Assembly (NCBI GenBank): GCA_038087015.1
Contig: JASBNA010000010.1
Span: forward strand, 682,001-746,000
DNA length: 64,000 nucleotides
From: Cerrena zonata
Taxonomy: Eukaryota > Basidiomycota > Agaricomycetes > Polyporales > Cerrenaceae
Direction of reading: 5' to 3'
Shown: piece after piece, positions 57,933 through 64,000 of the stretch
How the letters are laid out: each line of letters starts with the position of its first letter
Position numbering within the stretch: the stretch's first letter is position 1
The notes under the pieces: generated by a model
Seen by the model: only the letters and a program-made list of their open reading frames with translations
Database searches by the model: none
What the model was told of the DNA's origin: nothing
Translations under genes and position numbers: made by a program

Positions 57933-58522
57933 TGTTACACGCTATGGCTGACCCCAATTCATTTTCCTCGGACTATCTACCCTTACTCGCTTATCCCCTT
58001 TTCTTTATCACCTTTTAACCCTTCGGACTTCGGTCGGACTACCTTTTCTGTCCCTCTCACCCACTTCCACATGGTCACTTAGCTAGTATACCCTTATCTA
58101 GTAGCTACTTTCCCACCATCATCACTTCCCCTCTTCTGCAGCCTTCCATCTTGTTCTTTAACCCTCCACTTCCCTTCTGTACCGTTGCTTCCTCCGCTTT
58201 CTATCGGTTTCTCTCACTTTCTCCCCGAGATCCCCTTTCCCATTGTTCTCATTAGTACTTAAGGACAGCCTGTAACTCACCGATTCCCCAGACTGAATCT
58301 ACGTGGATTTACCCCTGTAACTCCTGACCCTCTGCCTGCTTGACTTGGCCAGCTTCGCCTGTGCCCAAGGCTCGCTAGAGTCTGCGGACTTGAACCTCAG
58401 AGAACCGTACCGAGTGACTAGAGTGAACTCTCGTCTTAGGTTTAGGATAACCCAACCCCTATTCCTACTCGACATCTTTGACTTAGACTTTGACTACGTT
58501 ACATCGGCTCTACCGCGTAACA
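57933..58522 (+). repeat. 3' LTR
   Basis: 590 bp, TGTTAC to GTAACA, matching 49660-50248 except for one extra base. Confidence 0.95.
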
Positions 58523-58527
58523 ATATT
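58523..58527. repeat. Target-site duplication, right (ATATT)
   Basis: Matches 49655-49659. The interrupted gene reading resumes here. Confidence 0.9.
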
Positions 58528-58970
58528 CAGGATGTGTAAGAGTTCCAAGATTAAACATTGCCTATAGTATAGCTGATTTTTTATATTTCATAGTACCATA
58601 TCAATTATACTTTCACATTTTATCCTCAACCTTAGCTCCATCTCTCAGGAAAGAGAGTGTTATGTGGAGAGTACTTTTGCCTCTACCATAGAAAGAGATT
58701 TAGCAATTACTTGGAGTGTCTCATTGGATAGTAGGGAGGGAGCTCTAGAAGAAGATATTCAAGACTGGATCCAGCACCAAGAATGTCCATCTTCAACTAA
58801 GTCACTTAATATTGAAGAAGCCAATATATCTGACAGACAAGAGGCAGTACCGGAAGCCGGGTAAGCTCTAAGGTATTCTTTTGAAATCACAACAACTCAC
58901 TTGAAACATTTTAAGTCCTTCTGGCACTCATCCGCCTCTTGCGCCACATGTACGGCCACTGTCCCCGTAG

Positions 58971-60910
58971 CGGGGGAGTGCATATTACCGGGCATTGAGC
59001 TCTGAATCCCAGTAGCTCTCTCATTCTTAGTCATAGTTCTGTAGATTGTGATATGTATTTACCACCCATCGACATTCCGGCATCATGATGCTAGTCATTA
59101 TAGAGTATATCAATAGTCTTACTAAATTGAGCATTAGGTATAAGCTATACAGGGCGAGAGAGAACACAGCTGGGTGGAAGAATCATGACATGCATATGTG
59201 AGACAAATGAGGGCAAATAATACCGTTGTATGACTAGCCTCTTCTAGCAGCGTGGCAAACATCAAATGTCAAGGGGTTGTGTCGAATGATCCATTGATGC
59301 TCTCAGCTAGAATACCCTCCGGTCTCAAGCTGAGGGGAAACATTGATGGTGTGAAGGAGACAAATTGTAACGGTTCAAGTACGTACTAGGGACAATCCGC
59401 ATTCACCGTTCGGCGTGCGTTATACTAGCATACCGACAATAATCCCCGCTGGCGTCACAATCACTTGTGGACAGTTCATTCCTATCTGTCAAGAGCATTG
59501 TGATGTGCTACAATCTGTGAGAGAGATGACAAAGGGCCACACTTTTGAACAAATACTGGCATCATTCTGAGAGCGGTTGGGATCTGCTTTACCTATTCTA
59601 TTCGAAAAAACAATGTTATTGTCTGTGAATGCCAGTCAGTTCATTGATTTTGAAGAGACGACGAAGTCCCTGAAATGCCCCTGTCGCGATGGGAGCTTAC
59701 TGCACACGACGCGTCATGCCTAGAAGATTGCACGGCAAAACATAAAACATTGATTTTCGTAGACCAGTTCATGGTACGTGATGTCCGTCCAATTATTGCG
59801 GGAGCAGAATGGTACTGTGAGTAACTGTCTGTAGACAATAATAGAGGTAAGAGTATACTACTATGACACTGAAGGAGAACATAATTTACTGTCACTTCAG
59901 GTGTCGATGTATCGTACGAGACGATTCAATGTTTCTTCCATGCTACCCTTCTCCCGACGTGTGCATGAATCATCGCAATGACTGTCAGAACAACCAAAAA
60001 GACGGATGTGGAGATGTCTTGTCATTTTCTCGATCCCGATTGCCTAGATATCGCATCTAATCTTCAGATGATAGTAAATGACAGAGCGAAGAACAAGGGG
60101 ACAGAACCGGTCGACTCACCCTTAAAAATTCAACTCGGCATCCAGCGACAGAGTTCTCGTTGTCGGTCTCAGAAAGTGATTAGTTTATATAGGACTAAAT
60201 ACGAACTTTCCTCGCAGAGAAATCTTGGGTGAGACGTTACACCGAATATTCCCTGTTGTTCGTTGAGTTGGGATTGTTTTTATCTACTTGCCCGCTTGTG
60301 TGTTGTGAAAGAGTAGATAAGGTAGGTAGAGTAGGGAGAATATAGGAGAGTTTAAGGGTTTAGGACTAGGAAAGAGACTGGAATATAAAAGCTAAGGATA
60401 AAGACTTTAACTGAACAAACTTATGTCCACTTAAAACAGGATATGACTCTTAAACGCTGAATGATACGACTGACAAACAAGAGAGACACTTTGTCTCTAG
60501 TTTACTGACTTATAACTGAGAGGGGAAGACTACTAGACAGGTTCTAGTGAGTCACTTTAGATTACTTTAATCTAAAGGTAAATACAGGAAAAATACTGGA
60601 GTTCAGAGGCTTGCTTGGAAACTGCTTCCAACCTTCTTGCTTAGAGGGAAGAGAGGGGCTCTATTTATGCTTTTTGGAAGCCTCCTTTCTCTAGCCAATC
60701 AGGTTGTGACAAGTGTCTACTCCACTTGTTGCTAATTAAAATACAAAGATGTACTTATATAGAATAAAGTTAAAGTTTTTGGTAACTATGTTTCAGACTT
60801 GAAACATGTTTCAGATAAATATTGTCATGGTAACCTTGTATTCCTATACTGTCTTTGATATTATTGTCTTGTTTGTCCCTGATACTTTGATATGATGAAC
60901 CTTAAACACA
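58971..60910. other. No gene recognised; AT-rich repeat-like part after 60230
   Basis: 58971-60230 has only short ORFs. From about 60230 the sequence becomes AT-rich, with a TATAAAAG (60386) and many imperfect repeats, resembling the untranslated or LTR part of another element. No ends were identified. Confidence 0.4.
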
Positions 60911-60985
60911 TCACTCTGACTCAGGTAATGTTTTGTCACTCTGACTCAGATAATGTCTTGTCACTCTGACTCAGATGATGTTTTG
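60911..60985. repeat. Three 25-bp tandem repeats
   Basis: Units start at 60911, 60936 and 60961 (TCACTCTGACTCAGATAATG and five more bases), with 1-3 differences each. Confidence 0.85.
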
Positions 60986-60988
60986 TTA

Positions 60989-61098
60989 GTTTTGATTCCG
61001 AATTGCCGGGTCTTGATTCCGAAGTAATGGTTCTTGGTTCCGAAACACTGGTTCTTGGTTCCGAAACACTGGTTCTTGGTTCCGAAACACTGGTTCTT
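60989..61098. repeat. 21-bp tandem repeats (about five units)
   Basis: Three identical 21-bp units at 61029-61091 (GGTTCTTGGTTCCGAAACAC + T), preceded by two degenerate units. The minus-strand translation is a repeated Cys-Phe-Gly-Thr-Lys-Asn peptide, probably fortuitous. Confidence 0.85.
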
Positions 61099-63747
61099 GT
61101 TGTGAGAGTAGTAAAGTCCCATCATTAGAGATCTGCAGTACCAGTTTCCAGCTACTGTCTTCACAGATAAGTCTAGGGTTGACTTCTGTAATGTAAAATC
61201 CATATTTGATAATTAAATATTATCAAGAATAATATTCTCTTTGAGGATTGATAGTGAGTCTCTTGCTGTTATGTTCATGCATGAAACCATTTTCATGCAG
61301 GACATCATATGTGGGGAATTTGAGGTGAGCACCATACTTGGTGATGATACGAGCATGAATATAAATACGTCCGACGGTTTGAAGGGTCCATTTTACTCAA
61401 TTTCATTGGAATATTGTTCAGAGTTTCTCATTAGATGTTATAGGATATATGACAGGTATTTCGCTGATGTTGAGATATGTTCAGTGATCTGATATACTAC
61501 CAAAGAGATGAGGAGACTTACTAAATGATCTAGTCGAGCATCAATCTCAATCCCATCAATCACCACTCGAAAACAGCGCAAATCGCTTCCACATAATGGT
61601 TATGGCCAGGGTGCTTTTTATGAAGGTATCGGGTTCAGCCGTATATGCACGCGGCCGAAGGTCAAGGGGCGATCATGAGGGGAAAGGTGGACGAGTAATA
61701 TTGGGGAAGTTGTGACGTCCTTCCATCGCCGCTGATAGTCATGAGGAGTGCGACAAGTTTGGCGGAGGTCTGTGCACGTATATAAGGCATGGGGTTGTCC
61801 GGAAAGTCATCGAACATAGCCGCGAGAAATACAAAGAGAAATCGTCGGTCTCATCGGAAAGTGTGAATGTGACTCAGAGTACGTTTTCTACGGAGTCAAT
61901 GCCGGGATCACAGAATAGTGTTGGATAGCGAACGCAGACCGCGCCAACGGCTATTGCTCTCAAATGGACTGGAGGGAGGATGGAGTGGTAACCCAGGTGC
62001 ATGCTCGAATATGACATCGCTATGCTGCATAACTGCAGGCCCGATTGGCAATTTCGTTATCTCTAGGGGGATTATAAGTATAGTAAGGGGAGATAATGTG
62101 CTCATACCCACCACAGTGTCCGTCAAATAACGATTGACTCGGTGGGGTGGCAGTGGTTGTTCAACGCTCACGTCCAACGAACGTCGCTTTTTGATCACCT
62201 CTCTCACTCGACGTTCCCAAAATCTGGATGCACTTCATACCAAAAGACAGAGCCGTGGTCGACAAGCAACCCTGCTCAGAATGTGGTATCCAATACTGCT
62301 GTTTGACTTGTTGGTTATTACAAGGATGAGACTCCCCCAGCATACACAAGTCGGATGTAAACACTCTATAGTGCACCAGCAACAACAGTCAGAAAGCATA
62401 TAAAGCAAGACACATAAAACATCCAGAATAAAAGAACGACAGGTTCGTTTTCATTCCTTTGCACACCTTGTCATTGTCTTGATTCCGATCTTCTACATTT
62501 GACCTTCCCGCAATGTTGCAATGAAAGAGTGGAGGATACTTGGTCTCGTAAGATCGCGGCAATCTCTTCTACAGCTAGGTAGAGAACTTTATGGGGTGAA
62601 TGATACAATAGGTGAATCCGCGGCCGCAGTATCATCACTTGTACGTCAACCCTGGTAGAAGATTCGTAGGATGGGGAAGAGGTGATGAGATAGAGAATGT
62701 CGAGATCCGACCCTCAATTGCAGAACTGGTGATGGTAGAGCATACGAGGTGATCCGTTCAAGTATTTGTTTATTTCCAATGGTACGTTTGGGGTAGGTTG
62801 TAGGTCATAACTAGAGGTGTTGTTTATGGAGTGCCTAGACACGCCAGTATGCATTTCATCGAATGGTTTATATGACTTACTAGAAATTCTTTTCAACACA
62901 TCTATATTCATATCTATATCTCTTTCTCCCACTTAAAGGTAGCGCAGATGCCTCTCCAAAAACGATTCTTTCGTCCCGTTAAGCTATTTGCTTTGTATGT
63001 ACAGCGGTCTAAAGGGAGAAGGTTAGTTATAGGAGGAAAGGCGGACTCGAAGTACGACTCGGGAAGCTCATCCATTCACCGGTATGGAGTGACTTGGCAC
63101 TGTATACAGGCTACTCGATGTAAAGTAGCACTATTGACCTAAGAGGCACTCGAAATGGGTGAACCCGAAGGAATACAAGTTAGAGCCAGGAGAGAAAGGT
63201 GCAAAGTAAGAAAGGCTAGTGACGAGAGCCCAAGAAGAGACAGACTGAGACAGACATCGTCAGAGACAACATCCGAAGTAGAGGCATATTGAACATAGTA
63301 ATACTTGTAAGCATGGTCGAACTCCTGGCCGGGCTCGATCGAACGATCGACTCGGAAAATAGTTATTTCCGCCCCATTATGTTACGTCACTGGCAGTACG
63401 CTCGGAGTCACTGTTTGTCTCAACTACCACAACGTTTCTCCCCGGAAATCACATATGACCATATTGTGGTCCATTATGAGCCCATGTTGAGCTACGACAC
63501 AATGCTACGACACAATGCTACTCGGAAGAGTTGTGTGTCAGGACAATGCATGAGTTTCACGCGATTGATCCATGGCCCTCAGAATTCCGGTGCTGTACAG
63601 TGTGTTGCATAATAAATGAGACTCAACTCGCGCGAGCGAGGTATCCCTCCTTCCAAATGTGGACAATAGCGCCTATATTCTGTGACTGTGTGACAATCGA
63701 GATGATATCGAGTGCAAGTGAGCCTGAAGTACGAGTACTTAGTCTTA
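61099..63747. other. No gene recognised
   Basis: Short ORFs only (largest 107 codons at 63289-63612). A 13-bp direct repeat (GCTACGACACAAT twice, 63491-63516) lies near the transposase. The 5' end of the transposon starting at 63748 is presumably somewhere in the last few hundred bases, but no terminal inverted repeat could be assigned because the other end is outside the window. Confidence 0.4.
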
Positions 63748-64000
63748 ATGGCCCCCCACCTTTCTAATGACTTGCGCGAGCGTATTGTGGTCTGGCATCA
63801 TGCCGGACGCTCGACAGAGGATATAGTAGAGCTTTCAGGGTGCTCCAGATCCACAGTTTTCCGTATACTCAAGACATATCGTGAAACTGGGGGTGTTCAA
63901 ACAACTATCACAGAGTCTCGTGGTTGTCGTCGTGTGCTCGACACTGATGATATTGCATATATGCGTGCAGTCCTTGATGCAGACCCTACTCTATACTTGG
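63748..64000 (+). CDS. Tc1/IS630-type transposase, N-terminal part
   Basis: 84 codons open to the window edge. The start MAPHLSNDLRERIVVWHHAG leads into a helix-turn-helix (STEDIVELSGCSRSTVFRIL, then KTYRETG), the DNA-binding start of Tc1/mariner and IS630-like DDE transposases. A second helical block follows (LDTDDIAYMRAVLDADPTLYL). The catalytic DDE region lies outside the window, so integrity cannot be judged. No intron seen. Confidence 0.75.
   Translation, partial: MAPHLSNDLRERIVVWHHAGRSTEDIVELSGCSRSTVFRILKTYRETGGVQTTITESRGCRRVLDTDDIAYMRAVLDADPTLYL

Larger units (their letters stand above)
49660..58522 (+). mobile_element. Ty3/Gypsy chromovirus with extra 3' ORFs
   Basis: Complete LTR retrotransposon, 8863 bp. 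It has two LTRs of 589 and 590 bp starting TGTTAC and ending GTAACA, a perfect 5-bp target duplication, gag with a zinc knuckle, pol in the order protease, reverse transcriptase, RNase H, integrase, chromodomain, and a purine tract before the 3' LTR. Gene order makes it Ty3/Gypsy; the chromodomain makes it a chromovirus. Priming appears to be self-priming, as in Tf1. About 1.7 kb between the chromodomain and the 3' LTR holds five small ORFs of unknown kind. The LTRs differ by one 1-nt indel only, so insertion is very recent. It lies in the sense orientation inside the paralogue 5 exon. Confidence 0.95.
48317..58970 (+). pseudogene. DUF6533-like paralogue 5, split by an LTR retrotransposon
   Basis: The gene starts MSELDLTPEEVMIL at 48317 and follows the family order: the LTRYD-equivalent exon with EIQFIWKRRF, the GG micro-exon at 48729-48730, CKILDTCAYITQISSLLAYA, CICIWGICLHKWIPTTLVFF, ITRAISVAADAMVLGLTLW and a LLIMNIISAILDIQ exon. 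The exon NNLPNASYFIHI is cut at 49659 by the retrotransposon. The rest of the exon (QD, then a GTGTAAG donor) resumes at 58523, followed by ISIILSHFILNL and a C-terminal exon ending at a TAG at 58968-58970. Translation would run about 50 codons into the LTR before a stop, so the last helix and tail are lost. Apart from the insertion I found no other break. Confidence 0.75.

Noticed and set aside
60961..61203. Minus ORF with repeated CFGTKNQ peptide
   Set aside because: It is a translation of the 21-bp minisatellite; no flanking coding evidence.

Overview
The window is nuclear DNA of a basidiomycete fungus, most likely an agaricomycete mushroom. Genes carry many 50-60 nt spliceosomal introns. 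Several families are typical of that class: fungal HNH proteins, MGQYW-type F-box proteins, DUF6533-like seven-helix membrane proteins and a proline-tailed surface protein. No species can be named. All calls come from reading the sequence by eye. Exon joins are frame-checked where given, but not confirmed by transcripts.

Layout. Positions 1-30400 are gene-dense and mostly conserved: 3' end of an F-box-associated gene (1-1668), DUF6533 paralogue 1 (1831-3527, -), HNH protein (4614-6327, -), Cdc20/Cdh1-type APC/C activator (6596-8245), GH35 beta-galactosidase (8622-12797, -), MFS transporter (13902-16417, -), coiled-coil protein (18339-18902, -), proteasomal deubiquitinase UBP6 (19157-21304), F-box protein (21567-22761), surface membrane protein (23365-24392), mitochondrial PPR protein (24725-27314, -), unknown gene (27674-28280, -), small GPI-type secreted protein (28312-29078) and histone chaperone ASF1 (29588-30393).

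Positions 30400-64000 are accessory and repeat-rich. They hold four more DUF6533 paralogues (31171-32875 -, broken; 37105-38955 +; 42379-43988 -; 48317-58970 +, interrupted), one housekeeping gene (a BAP31/Yet-type ER protein, 39472-40531, -), a decayed fragment joining BAP31-like and ASF1-like sequence, a possible foldback transposon, long stretches with no recognisable gene, and the start of a Tc1/IS630-type transposase at the right edge.

Two things stand out. First, the DUF6533 paralogues carry what looks like a 2-nucleotide micro-exon: four of five copies need it to keep frame, and the fifth has the same two bases fused to the next exon. Second, paralogue 5 is interrupted by a very young Ty3/Gypsy chromovirus (49660-58522; LTRs differ by one indel; perfect ATATT target duplication). 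The element has an 11-nt self-priming signal, a canonical -1 frameshift heptamer next to the gag stop, and five unrecognised small ORFs downstream of the chromodomain. Four of these lie in one frame, separated only by TAA stops followed at once or almost at once by ATG, and the last two encode predicted membrane proteins. The pol frame stays open underneath them for about 1.5 kb. I do not recognise this 3' module.
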